DNA of 64,000 nt from Macrothele yani (GCA_039090855.1 CM077034.1:226985331-227049330); one strand, 5' to 3'. Shown: positions 11,014-21,981, numbered from the stretch's first letter. Program-made: numbers and translations. Notes: generated by a model not told the origin, from the sequence alone.

Positions 11014-12502
11014 CACTGGTGTGCAAAAATTAAAGGCGAGACGGTTTTTCGAATGTAACGTCGTGCAGAAGTGCTCCACATCGACTCAAATCATACCATA
11101 AGATCCCCAAGATGTAAGAATATGGGACAAGTGAGCAAAACCGTCCAAACAAGGAATCCAAAGGATACAAAGGCACTTTATTGAAAAGGTAGCTTCCAGC
11201 ACAACTGGACAGAAGACAGAAACGTCCATGTGACAGGCGGCTGCCAAGAAAATCCAATCTTTCGTAGGGGATATGATCACCCCTGACTGCGTTGCAGGAT
11301 TTACAACGTCTGTCCACGCTGAGGACGAGGTTGTCAAGGACCTGTTGAGGCATCGCGGCCCATTCCTCTTATAGCGCCAATCGCAGCTGCCGAATCGTTG
11401 CTGGCGGCTGGTGACGTGCTGTCAAGTGTCTCCTGAGAAGGTCCCACACGAGTTCGATTGGATTTAAGTCCGGGGACCTATCCATGCGTTGAATATCTTC
11501 ACTCTCCAACAGCTCTGCGACAGCCACTGTACGATGAGGTGTAGCGTTGTCGTCCATGAAGAGGAACTCAGGACCCACAGCACCTCTAAACAGAAGCACG
11601 TGAGGCAGGAGAACCTCGGTACAATAGCGGACACCAGTGACTGAATCTCCTTGGAAGATGTGGAGGTCAGTACGGCTACCAAGCATGATATCGCCCCAAA
11701 CGAGAACTCCGCCACCTCCAAACCGGTCCCTTTCGATGATGTTGGAGGTGTGATTGTGTATTCCTTGCCCTCTCCAGATGTGTATACGTCCAGAATCGCT
11801 CGTCAGACTAAATCGGCTCTCGTCCGTAAAGAGAACTCGATCCCATTGCTGATGTGTCCAGTTCTTGTGTTCCTGGCACCACAGAAACCGCCGTCTCCGA
11901 CGAGCAGGCGTTAATGGCACACACCGTACTGGTCGTCGTGCAAACAGACCACCTTTGTGCAGCCTCCCGGCCACGGTAAAACGCGATAACGGACGTCCAG
12001 TTGTCTGTTGGATGTGCCTTTGCGATTTCTCCCTCTGCCTGTCTCTTCTCGTCTGTAGGACAATATGCTGGTCGTCCGCCGCCGTGGTTGCTCGTGGACA
12101 CTCGGACAACTGTTCATGTCGTTTTAAATGCTGTCCAAGCTCGTGAAACGATGCTATGAGCGATCCCGAACTCCTCCGCCACACTAGTCACACTTCGACC
12201 TTCTTTCAACTTCCCAATGACGCGACCTCGGGTAAAGTCATCCAGATGTCGTCTACTGGATTGCCTGTTGGCCATATCACACGGTGGCAGCAACTCTACG
12301 TCGTTCAAACCGATGTACACCGTGCAGTAGCTTTCACCGAATTGCTGAGCGTACACCACCCTACGTCATGCTGCATATATGTGTATGCCCTACCGTACCG
12401 AACACTGGTCTATCTCCTGAGTGGTCTTTCGGTCCGTTCTGTCTACTCGTTTCGCTTTTATGCTAATTTCTCCTCTTCGTCCTTAATTTTTGCACACCAG
12501 TG
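11014..12502 (-). mobile_element. Tc1-like element T2, complete with TIRs
   Basis: A 1,489-bp Tc1-like DNA transposon. The inverted termini read CACTGGTGTGCAAAAATTAA from both ends and are flanked by TA at 11012-11013 and 12503-12504, the standard Tc1/mariner target duplication. The transposase lies on the minus strand and is broken. Confidence 0.93.
11264..12275 (-). pseudogene. Tc1-like transposase, broken (T2)
   Basis: A DDE transposase that would bind the TIRs and move the element. The start MANRQSSRRHLDDFTRGR (12275) is followed by a helix-turn-helix region, as in T3. A frameshift falls near 12115-12120. The downstream frame holds the first catalytic Asp (VLFTDESRFSL), FMDDNATPH and SPDLNPIELVWD. 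I count 31 residues between the second Asp and the Glu, against 34 in T3, because three residues matching WPA are deleted (near 11472). A TAA stop sits at about 11366, and the normal stop after HIPY is lost, so the frame runs on to 11030. These defects make activity very unlikely. Confidence 0.88.
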
Positions 12503-12504
12503 TA

Positions 12505-12663
12505 CTTATGCAAATCATTGTAGTTTAATAAAAAAATTTCCTCATTTGGGTTTTATATCTACTGCTAATGGGTTTGTGCATTAGAGCCCTGTTCGGGCCA
12601 GGGCCTGTCTGTAATTAGGGACTTACGGGCCGGGCCAACAATTTTGTATGCGGGCTTGGACGG
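12505..12663. other. Spacer with GGGCCGGGCC-type GC-rich motif
   Basis: No gene is seen. The stretch 12588-12663 contains TTCGGGCCAGGGCCTG and ACGGGCCGGGCCAAC. These resemble the monomer of the GC-rich minisatellite at 18808-20130 and may be a scattered relative of it. Confidence 0.5.
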
Positions 12664-12673
12664 GCCTGCACTT

Positions 12674-13640
12674 TTTTTCTTTTTTTTTTTTTTTTTTTTG
12701 ATTGGAGGTTTAACGACCACCGTGAGCAACTCAATGGGCTATAAGCAGTCGCCCGTCCCTAATTTAGGGTCACTGGTTCCAGGGAAGGGAGAGAGCCAGT
12801 GCCGTAAGACAAACACAACATCCATTGATTGATTGGAGGTTTAACGACCACCGTGAACAACTCAATGGGCTATAAGCAGTCGCCCGTCCCTAATTTGGGG
12901 TCACTGGTTCCAGGGAAGGGAGAGAGCCAGTGCCGTAAGACAAACACAACATCCATGCCTCACCGGGATTTGAACCTGGGCCCCTTTTGGACGAATGATC
13001 AGAGGCCATCGCTTAGACCACTGCGCCACCGGGGCGGCAATTGGAGGTTTACCGACCATCATGAGCAACTCAATGGGCTATAAGCAGTCGCCCGTCCCTA
13101 ATTTAGGGTCACTGGTTCCAGGGAAGGGAGAGAGCCAGTGCCGTAAGACAAACACAACATCCATTGATTGATTGGAGGTTTAACGACCACCGTGAGCAAC
13201 TCAATGGGCTATAAGCAGTCGCCCGTCCCTAATTTAGGGTCACTGGTTCCAGGGAAGGGAGAGAGCCAGTGCCGTAAGACAAACACAACATACATTGATT
13301 GATTGGAGGTTTAACGACCACCGTGAGCAACTCAATGGGCTATAAGCAGTCGCCCGTCCCTAATTTAGGGTCACTGGTTCCAGGGAAGGGAGAGAGCCAG
13401 TGCCGTAAGACAAACACAACATCCATTGATTGATTGGAGGTTTAACGACCACCGTGAGCAACTCAATGGGCTATAAGCAGTCGCCCGTCCCTAATTTAGG
13501 GTCACTGGTTCCAGGGAAGGGAGAGAGCCAGTGCCGTAAGACAAACACAACATCCACGCCTCACCGGGATTCGAACCCGGGCCCCTTTCGGACGAATGAT
13601 CAGAGGCCATCGCTTAGACCACTGCGCCACTGGGACGGCT
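12674..13640 (-). mobile_element. Six-unit tRNA-derived SINE array
   Basis: Minus-strand SINE sequence after a T-run (the A-tail). Full units with the tRNA-like head lie at 12832-13039 and 13433-13640 (208 bp each). Body-only modules of 131 bp lie at 12701, 13040, 13171 and 13302. The head shows a box A-like TGGCGCAGTGG and a box B GGTTCGAATCC, the internal promoter of RNA polymerase III. The whole array is flanked by a single near-perfect direct repeat, GCCTGCACTT (12664-12673) and GCCTACACTT (13641-13650), so it behaves as one inserted unit. Confidence 0.88.
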
Positions 13641-13650
13641 GCCTACACTT

Positions 13651-14177
13651 GTTAGAGTAGCGTGTAGTCAGGTTGTTGATAAATTTAGGTCATTCTGTTT
13701 TTGAAGTCTCTGTCTTTCCCTTCCCGTGATCATATTTCTCGTTTCTCGCAATAGTTCTTCTCTCCCGCCTTGTGCTTTTTTTTATTTATTTATTTTGCGC
13801 GCGTCTTTTCGTCTTTATTCGCAAACGCACTCTCCTTTGAATCCATATTGCATTTATTTCGGAAGTTTACAGCAGAAAAACACTTGCTCCGTACGATGAT
13901 TTGCATTTATAGGAATCAATTAAAGCTTCAATTGGTGCTAATAAACTATTCTTAGGCCCTGTCCTTATAATTTTTTTTTTTTTTTTTTTTGCTACTTGCT
14001 TTATTTTAAATATGGATGAATATTGGTTTGCGTAAATTAGAGTTTCGGGGAGCGCAAAACAATCGGAAAATTGCGTTACATTTGGATTTTGGGAGTTACA
14101 TCCTAAACCGGAAGAATTTTAATCAAAGACGTCGGGCCAACAGAACGGAATCAAATTCTGCGCACGAGAGTGTGTTG
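13651..14177. other. Non-coding stretch, no gene seen
   Basis: AT-rich sequence with a T-run near 13971-13991. I see no conserved coding frame, no inverted termini and no RNA gene. Confidence 0.5.
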
Positions 14178-14179
14178 TA

Positions 14180-15710
14180 CGCTGCCGGACAATTGCTAAG
14201 GACGGATCATAAACGGCTATATAGCGCATAATAAAGTAAGTGTGGTGGGATGCCAAGTGAAATAAAATAATGTCAGAATGCCAGGACATTACAAGAAAGA
14301 CAATTTATTGTGCTCTGAAATCCAGAAGGCTTTGGAACGTGTTCAAGGGACAAACAGGCCATTTTGTGCAGAATACGTAAACGTGAAAAAAATGCAATTA
14401 CCGTCCGCAGGCGTTCCGGCGTAAGATGTCAATACGGGATATGGCCACCATGGAGGGCGATGCAAGATTCCACACGTCGTGTCATGCTTTGCACAACATT
14501 ATCAAGCAGCTGTTGGGGTAATTTATCCCATTCCTCTGTCAGTGCACGGATGAGGGTGTCCTTGTTTATTGGAGGGCATTGGCGACCAGCAAGACTCCTC
14601 CCCAAAGCATCCCACACATTTTCAATGGGATTCAGATCTGGAGAACGTGCTGGCCATACGAGGCGTTGAATATCCTCGCTCTCAAGACACTCCTGGACAG
14701 CGACTGTTCGATGACATGTTGCGTTGTCGTCCATGAAAATGAATCTATCACCGACAGCACCACGGAACATGCGAACATGAGGTAGCAGAACATCATTAAT
14801 GTATCGTTGGCCAGTCATAGTCCCAGTTGGAAGCACATAGAGGGACGTACGGCCATTGATCATGATGCCAGCCCATACCACGACACTACATGTCGGATAT
14901 CCTGTATGTTTGCTGGACAATATGCAGTACCACTATCACGCCAGATCAGTTGTCGTCGACAATCAGACGATAGACTGTATCTACTCTCATCTGAGAAGAG
15001 GACAGCAGACCAGTCGTTATCAGTCCAATTGCGATTTTGATGGCACCATTGCAAACGGGCGGTACGGTGACGTCTGGACAATGGGATGCACACAACAGGA
15101 CGGCGGGCGTATAGTCCTCCTTCATGCAAACGTCTGGCGACAGTTTTTCGGGAGATCCGCTTGCCAGTAGCAGCCATAAACTGATTTGCTACCTCACTAG
15201 CTGTGCTGCGCCGGTGTCTTTTTGTTGATAGCACTATGTACCGATCTTCTGCAGGTGTCGTACTGCGAACACGACCTCCCCCGTGACGTTTGCTACACTC
15301 TCCATTTGTTTGAAATGATTTCCAAAGCCTTGAAACAACACTGTGGCTGACGTCGAACTCCCTGGCAACATCTGTTATTTTTCGCCCTTCTTCAATCTTG
15401 CCAATAATACGGCCACGCGTAAAATCATCTAGGTGATGTCGGGAAGACATACTGAAAATTGCAAGTTCGTCAATTGATTCTTTCCCTTTCAACTTTGCGT
15501 TTGAACAACAACGGTCAATACGCGTCAAATCCTTTATATCTCTTATCAGCGCTATGACGTCACGAACAAGTTCGGCAATCCAAAATTTGCATACGCACAA
15601 CACGTCTTACTGTATCCCGCACTTATGCTAATTTCCACATTTTCCTGCTTTCCATTTTATGGTTGCTATCGTTGCTATTGTCATCTGTCCTTAGCAATTG
15701 TCCGGCAATG
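14180..15710 (-). mobile_element. Tc1-like element T3a
   Basis: A 1,531-bp copy of the T3 family. The termini (GCCGGACAATTGCTAAGGAC from each side) are flanked by TA at 14178-14179 and 15711-15712. It is closely related to T3b and T3c but broken. Its orientation is opposite to T3b. Confidence 0.93.
14429..15450 (-). pseudogene. Tc1-like transposase, 10-nt deletion (T3a)
   Basis: The start MSSRHHLDDFTRGRIIGK (15450) and the DNA-binding region are intact, as is the first catalytic Asp in VLFSDESRYSL. Near 14900 a deletion of about 10 nt, compared with T3b and T3c, removes codons after AYCPANIQ and shifts the frame. The downstream frame (14920-14429) still encodes FMDDNATCH, WPARSPDLNPIENVWD and the terminal GGHIPY. 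Apart from this lesion the copy is close to T3b, so the deletion is probably recent. Confidence 0.9.
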
Positions 15711-15712
15711 TA

Positions 15713-15882
15713 TTAACTATTAGCCATTAAGCATGTTATTGTGTGTGCGTGTGTGTAACTGAGCATCAATTTATATTATGTTCTGTGCAAAAGTGTCAAA
15801 GAAGACAGTACTTGACTCGTATAAACAGTGATCTGACCCTACCAAGGGTTCGATTATGAAATGGCGATAATCTACCTAAGTT
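15713..15882. other. Spacer, no gene seen
   Basis: Short non-coding stretch with a GT-rich run near 15738-15756, between T3a and the T4 array. Confidence 0.5.
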
Positions 15883-17645
15883 CACTAAAGAGCAATTGAA
15901 TTAGAGATACCTGTCTAGTAACGTGTAGCACCACCTTTCGCCCTGATGACGGCGGCGATTCGTCTCGGCATAGACTCGACAAGACACCGGAAGTGTTGGG
16001 AAATCATACGGATCCACGACCCCTGAAAAAGCTCCCACAGTTCACGAAGATTTGATGTACACTGAAGAGCAATTGAATTAGAGATACCTGTCTAGTAACG
16101 TGTAGCACCACCTTTCGCCCTGATGACGGCGGCGATTCGTCTCGGCATAGACTCGACAAGACACCGGAAGCGTTGGGAAACCATACGGATCCACGACCCC
16201 TGAAAAAGCTCCCACAGTTCACGAAGATTTGATGTACACTGAAGAGCAATTGAATTAGAGATACCTGTCTAGTAACGTGTAGCACCACCTTTCGCCCTGA
16301 TGACGGCGGCGATTCGTCTCGGCATGGACTCGACAAGACACCGGAAGTGTTGGGAAACCATACGGATCCACGACCCCTGAAAAAGCTCCCACAGTTCACG
16401 AAGATTTGATGTACACTGAAGAGCAATTGAATTAGAGATACCTGTCTAGTAACGTGTAGCACCACCTTTCGCCCTGATGACGGCGGCGATTCGTCTCGGC
16501 ATGTACTCGACAAGACACCGGAAGTGTTGGGAAACCATACGGATCCACGACCCCTGAAAAAGCTCCCACAGTTCACGAAGATTTGATGTACACTGAAGAG
16601 CAATTGAATTAGAGATACCTGTCTAGTAACGTGTAGCACCACCTTTCGCCCTGATGACGGCGGCGATTCGTCTCGGCATGGACTCGACAAGACACCGGAA
16701 GCGTTGGGAAGCCATACGGATCCACGACCCCTGAACAAGCTCCCAGAGTTCACGAAGATTTGATGTACACTGAAGAGCAATTGAATTAGAGATACCTGTC
16801 TAGTAACGTGTAGCACCACCTTTCGCCCTGATGACGGCGGCGATTCTTCTCGGCATGGACTCGACAAGACACCGGAAGCGTTGGGAAGCCATACGGATCC
16901 ACGACCCCTGAAAAAGCTCCCACAGTTCACGAAGATTTGATGTACACTGAAGAGCAATTGAATTAGAGATACCTGTCTAGTAACGTGTAGCACCACCTTT
17001 CGCCCTGATGACGGCGGCGATTCGTCTCGGCATGGACTCGACAAGACACCGGAAGCGTTGGGAAGCCATACGGATCCACGACCCCTGAACAAGCTCCCAC
17101 AGTTCACGAAGATTTGATGTACACTGAAGAGCAATTGAATTAGAGATACCTGTCTAGTAACGTGTAGCACCACCTTTCGCCCTGATGACGGCGGCGATTC
17201 TTCTCGGCATGGACTCGACAAGACACCGGAAGCGTTGGGAAGCCATACGGATCCACGACCCCTGAAAAAGCTCCCACAGTTCACGAAGATTTGATGTACA
17301 CTGAAGAGCAATTGAATTAGAGATACCTGTCTAGTAACGTGTAGCACCACCTTTCGCCCTGATGACGGCGGCGATTCGTCTCGGCATGGACTCGACAAGA
17401 CACCGGAAGCGTTGGGAAGCCATACGGATCCACGACCCCTGAAAAAGCTCCCACAGTTCACGAAGATTTGATGTACACTGAAGAGCAATTGAATTAGAGA
17501 TACCTGTCTAGTAACGTGTAGCACCACCTTTCGCCCTGATGACGGCGGCGATTCGTCTCGGCATGGACTCGACAAGACACCGGAAACGTTGGGAAGCCAT
17601 ACGGATCCACGACCCCTGAACAAGCTCCCACAGTTCACGAAGATT
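15883..17645 (-). repeat. 177-bp satellite made from the end of Tc1 element T4
   Basis: Ten tandem units of 177 bp begin at 15883, 16060, 16237, 16414, 16591, 16768, 16945, 17122, 17299 and 17476. Each holds the T4 inverted terminus (CACTGAAGAGCAATTGAA) and the end of its transposase gene, read on the minus strand as the C-terminal block with VESMPRRIAAVIRAKGG. The tenth unit runs directly into the T4 body at about 17645, where GATTTGATG in the array meets GATTTCATG in the element; ATG could be junction microhomology. As 177 is divisible by three, a 544-codon frame stays open through the array, but it is not the transposase frame. Confidence 0.93.
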
Positions 17646-18515
17646 TCATGGAGGGGGTCATCTCTCTCGATGGCATCCCAGATGTGCTGAGGTCAGGTGA
17701 CCTAGCTGGCCAAGGAAGCGAGGTCACGTCGGTGGAGTGTTCATCCAACCATTCGGATACAATTCGGGAGCTGCATTGTCTTGTTGCAGGATGAGGTCCC
17801 CAGTGGGATGTTGAAGACGCACAAACGCGAGAAAATGGTCGTCCAGGATATCCCGGTAACGTTGACCTGTGAGGGACGATGTCACACGTACTAGGGGTCC
17901 CATTTCAGTCCACGTAAACAGTCCCCAGACGAGAATGCCACCCCCACCAGCTTGAAGAGTACCCTGCTGGCAAGAAGGATCCATCGCTACATGTGGTTTG
18001 AGCCGTACTCGTACCCTGCCATCCGCATGCATCAACGTGAATCTCAACTCATCAGTCCAGGCAACATTTTCCCACATGTCTAGGGTCCAGTGGTGATGTT
18101 CCCGCGCCCATGCTAATCTTTGCACCCTCTGATGTGCGGTCAGCAGCGGTACCCTCGTGGGACGATCGCTTCTGTACCCCATAGTGAGGAGATGGTTCTG
18201 GATGGTGTGGTTGCTTTCACGTTTTTGTACACCATCGTTAAATTGCCGAGTGATTTCTGGCAGTGTGGCCCGTCTATCCGCTGTTACAATGCGAGCTAGC
18301 CGACGATGACCCCGCTCATCCACAAGGTGTTGTCCACGGCAGTTGGCCCTTGCGGGGATGGTTTTACCGGATTCGATGTACTCACGGTGCACCCGTGACA
18401 CAGTGGCTCGTGAAAATCCCAGTGCCTGCACGACTTCCGAGATGGGGTGACCCATTCGTCGGGCCCCGACAATTTGCCCACGATCAAATGCGCTTATATC
18501 CTAGATCTTACCCAT
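17630..18515 (-). pseudogene. Tc1-like transposase, catalytic Glu deleted (T4)
   Basis: A DDE transposase pseudogene. The start ATG is at 18515 and is followed four codons later by a TAG (18501-18503). A frame open from MGHPISEVVQALGFSRATVS (18455) then encodes the helix-turn-helix region, the first Asp in VAWTDELRFTL, GGGGILVWG and LQQDNAAP with the second Asp. A frameshift follows that motif near 17770. Further on, the region expected to read SPDLxPIExIWD lacks about 10 nt (near 17690), so the catalytic Glu is gone. The product cannot be active. Confidence 0.87.
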
Positions 18516-18543
18516 ATTGCGTCCGAATATTACTGATTTCCGT

Positions 18544-18607
18544 CGCTGTGGGTGGCCCTGTAAACGGAAACGTCACGTCGTTTCCGTTTACAGGGCCGCC
18601 CACAGCG
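18544..18607. repeat. 29-bp inverted repeat with CRE-like loop in T4 leader
   Basis: Arms at 18544-18572 and 18579-18607 pair with one mismatch; the six-base loop is TCACGT. It lies between the T4 transposase start and the right TIR, in the promoter region of the element. On the minus strand the centre reads ACGTGACGTTT. Confidence 0.85.
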
Positions 18608-18656
18608 CCACTTTGCATAACGCCAGCTGTCTCTAGTTCAATTGCTCTTCTGTGTA

Positions 18657-18807
18657 TTTATTGCATTTGCCGTATTTCTGGTTACTGGTGGGTTAGTTCA
18701 CTTACTTTATGCCCTCTTTTTATACGAGTTTCGAGTTAGTTACAGTACAAATACCGTCTGCGTTAAAGCAAGTGACACTTTCGCAAATAAAACCTATGCC
18801 GAACCTC
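18657..18807. other. Spacer, no gene seen
   Basis: A short AT-rich, non-coding stretch between T4 and the GC-rich minisatellite. Confidence 0.5.
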
Positions 18808-20130
18808 AATGGCCGGGCCAGGTCGGGCCTGACAAAAATTGGGTGAGAACGGGCCGGGCCGGGTCGGGCCTGACATTAATTGGGTGGGAACGGGCCGGGC
18901 CTGACATTAATTGGGAGTAAACGGGCCGGGCCGGGCCGGGCCTGACATTAATTGGGAGTAAACGGGCCGGGCCAGACATTAATTCGGTGGGAATAGGCCG
19001 CTCCGGGTTGGGCATGACATTAATTGCCTGGGAACGTGCCTGGCCTGACATTAATTGGGTGGAAACGGGCCGGGCCAGACATTAATTGGGTGGGAACGGG
19101 CCGGGCCTGGCATTAATTGAGTCGAAACGGGCCGGGCCTGACATTAATTGGGTGGGAACGGGCCGGGCCTGACATTAATTGCGTGGGAACGGGCCTTGCC
19201 TGATATTAATTGGGTGGGAACGGGCCGGGCCAGACATTAATTGGGTGGGAACGGGCCGGGCCTGGCATTAATTGAGTCGAAACGGGCCGGGCCTGACATT
19301 AATTGGGTGGGAACGGGCCGGGCCTGACATTAATTGCGTGGGAACGGGCCTTGCCTGATATTAATTGGGTGGGAACGGGCCGGGCCAGACATTAATTCGG
19401 TGGGAATAGGCCGCGCCGGGTCGGGCCTGATATCTATTGCGTGGGAACGGGCCTGGCATGACATTAATTTGGTGGAAAACGGGCCGGGCCTGGCATTAAT
19501 TGAGTGGAAACGGGCCGGGCCAGACATTAATTGAGTGGGAACGGGCCGGGCCTGACATTAATTCGGTGGGAATAGGCCGGGCCGGGTGGGGCCTAACATT
19601 AATTGGGTGGGAACGGGCCGGGCTAGACATTAATTGGGTGGGAACGGGCCGGGGCTGGCATTAATTGAGTGGAAACGGGCCGGGCCAGACATTAATTGGG
19701 TGGAAACTGGCCGCGCCAAACATTAATTGGGTGGGAACGGGCCGGGCCAGACATTACTTGGGTGGGAACGGGCCGGGCCAGACATTAATTGGGTGGGAAC
19801 GGGCCGGGCCAGACATTAATTGGGTGGGAACGGGCCGGGCCAGACATTAATTGGGTGGAAACTGGCCGCGCCAAACATTAATTGGGTGGGAACGGGCCGG
19901 GCCAGACATTACTTGGGTGGGAACGGGCCGGGCCAGACATTAATTGGGTGGGAACGGGCCGGGCCAGACATTAATTGGGTGGAAACTGGCCGCGCCAAAC
20001 ATTAATTGTGTGGGAACGGGCCGGGACAGACATTAATTGTGTGGGAACGGGCCGGGCCAGACATTAATAGGGTAGGAACGGGCCGGGCCGGGTCGGGCCT
20101 GGCATTAACTTGGTGGTCTCGGGCCTAAAA
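18808..20130. repeat. 31-bp GC-rich minisatellite with G-quadruplex motif
   Basis: About 42 tandem copies of a 31-bp monomer with core GGGTGGGAACGGGCCGGGCC joined to AGACATTAATT. Many monomers contain four GGG runs with short loops (GGG-T-GGG-AAC-GGG-CC-GGG), the classic G-quadruplex pattern on the plus strand. Blocks of five monomers (155 bp) repeat as higher-order units, for example about 19091-19245 against the next block and 19690-19850 against 19845-20005. Translations are Pro/Arg-rich artefacts. Confidence 0.92.
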
Positions 20131-20950
20131 ATATTGCATCTCGCAGGGTTGTATTGTGCATATTAAATTTTTATGGCATTCGCATGTACATTCCGCTGAC
20201 TATAAGCATATCCTTTTTTCAAATGATATACTAATCAAACATGCATCGCATTTGCCAATTTACATTTTTTTTAAATTGTACATGTTCTTTCCCGGTCTTT
20301 TGAAGCGCAACGTTGCTGACGTTTCTAAAGTTATTTGCGAACAACTATAGCTTTTCAAGACTTGAAAGGGGCAAAAAAAAAAAAAAAATAAAAATAAAAG
20401 TGAATGAACTGCAAATGTGTTAGTTATGCCCAGTGAAAACAGTATGGCTTCCAAAACAAACACTCTCACTCCAGCTCTCAATGAAAACCTGCAAAAGCTT
20501 CTGGAGAGATGTGCTTCGGTCTTCCCGGGGTGATTTAATGCGAGTAAATAGAAAATCTGGATCCGACATACGCTTCATCAGTAGCGTCAGAACACCTGCG
20601 CTGCCTCAAATTGTTGGTTTGTTTTTTTGTGTGAGTTAAAGCCTTTCAGCTGAAACGTCATTTTGGAAGCTGAGAGGTTTTGCTGTTTGCGTAATGCGGC
20701 TGGCTGGTTTTGTGGCAGTTGCGATTCCGCCGACCGGTTGTTTTAACAAAAACAAGAGAGGGAAAGAGAAAGCGTGTATGTGTGCGCATGTGTGGTGCTA
20801 TGACGTCATAAATGATCAAGAAATTTGCTCGATATGCAGCTGTCGCTTTTATTTTGCTTCATCCCATCCACGGTGTGGTTCCTCCATCATATAGAAATTC
20901 AGTGATTGATTGCATAAAGCTACTTTTTTTAGCACGTCTTTTGTAAAAAA
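20131..20950. other. Non-coding stretch, no gene seen
   Basis: About 0.8 kb with A-runs near 20374 and no recognisable coding frame, RNA gene or terminal repeat. Short open frames here show no motif I recognise. Confidence 0.5.
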
Positions 20951-20989
20951 AAAAAAAAAAAGATCGCGCTTCTGTTATCGGTTTGTCCG

Positions 20990-21413
20990 TCCGTCTGTAC
21001 CCACGATATCTCAGCAATTATTAGTCCGATTTGAAAAATCCTTTTTTGCATTGGAAAGCTTGAAATATGCAAATGATGATCCTTTATTTCGTTTTTTTTT
21101 TTTTTTTTACGATGTACAATTTCTCCGGTAGAGGGCGTAAATGCAGATGATGTCGAATTCAAAAATGCGTTTTATTCCACATATTTGCTTCTAAACATCC
21201 GATTGAAAAAAAAAATTATATCTTTCGATTCCATTTATGTTGAACAGTATTTTAGATATAGTTACTTTTTACAAATTACGCATAGATTTTCCGCTAGGGG
21301 GCGTAAAAGTAACTTACATTTTCCCGATCACTCTTTCTTCTGAAACTCCGATTTGAAAATTTTGTTTTTCAGCGCATACATCTCCTAATGGAAAATCTTT
21401 TGCATATAATTTC
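20990..21413. repeat. ~150-bp satellite with CTCF-like motif, segment 1
   Basis: The first part of an old satellite. CTCF-like cores CCGGTAGAGGGCGTA (21125-21139) and CCGCTAGGGGGCGTA (21291-21305) lie 166 bp apart. It shares with later segments the phrases CTCCGATTTGAAAA and CATAGATTTTCCGC. It is cut off at 21413 by a SINE. Confidence 0.75.
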
Positions 21414-21641
21414 GCCGCCCCGGTGGCGCAGTGGTCTAAGCGATGACCTCTGATCATTCATTCGAACGGGGTCCAGGTTCGAATCCCGGTGAGGCATGGA
21501 TGTTGTGTTTGTCTTACGGCACTGGTTCTCTCCCTTCCCTGGAACCAGTGGCCTTAAATTAGGGACGGGCGACTGCTTATAGCCCATTGAGTTGCTCACG
21601 GTGGTCGTTAAACCTCCAACCAAAAAAAAAAAAAAAAAAAA
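21414..21641 (+). mobile_element. tRNA-derived SINE
   Basis: A full SINE unit: tRNA-like head GCCGCCCCGGTGGCGCAGTG with box A, box B GGTTCGAATCCC at about 21477, the body, CGTTAAACCTCC, then an A-tail of about 20. The flanking satellite resumes just after the A-tail at ATTTATATCTTTCG, inside a satellite A-run. Confidence 0.92.
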
Positions 21642-21833
21642 TTTATATCTTTCGATTCCATTTATGTTGAACAGTATTTTAGATATAGTTACTTTTTTCA
21701 AATTACGCATAGATTTTCCGCTAGGGGGCGTAAAAGTAACTTACATTTTCCCGATCACTCTTTCTTCTAAAACTCCGATTTGAATTTTTTTTTTCAGCGC
21801 ATACATCTCCTAATGGAAAATCTTTTGCATATA
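21642..21833. repeat. CTCF-like satellite, segment 2 (duplicate of segment 1)
   Basis: Nearly identical to 21205-21408, including the core CCGCTAGGGGGCGTA (21718-21732), and ending TCTTTTGCATA just before element T3b. In segment 1 the same sequence continues unbroken as GCATATAATTTCGCC, which makes segment 1 an uninterrupted copy of the T3b target. Confidence 0.85.
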
Positions 21834-21981
21834 CACTGCCGGACAATTGCTAAGGACGGATGACAATAGCAACGATAGCAACCATGAAATGGAAGGCAGG
21901 AAAATGTATAAATTAGCATAAGTGCGGGATACAGTAAGACGTGTTGTGCGTATGCAAATTTTGGATTGCCGAACTTGTTCG

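Larger units (their letters stand above)
15883..18654 (-). mobile_element. Tc1-like element T4 with tandemly amplified end
   Basis: The right terminus reads CACAGAAGAGCAATTGAACT on the minus strand and is followed by TA at 18655-18656. The left terminus CACTAAAGAGCAATTGAA begins at 15883. The left flank is TT rather than TA, so that target duplicate has mutated or been lost. Without the nine extra 177-bp units the element would be about 1.2 kb. Confidence 0.88.

Noticed and set aside
14016..14231. Small protein-coding gene before T3a
   Set aside because: The frame runs into the T3a terminus and has no recognisable motif.
16004..17638. A 544-residue repeat protein on the minus strand
   Set aside because: The frame is open only because the 177-bp satellite period is a multiple of three. 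The real transposase end lies in another frame.
18806..20005. Pro/Arg- or Gly-rich small proteins
   Set aside because: They are translations of the 31-bp GC-rich minisatellite.
20694..20894. Small Cys-rich secreted peptide
   Set aside because: A short frame in non-coding sequence without a clear signal peptide or regular cysteine spacing.
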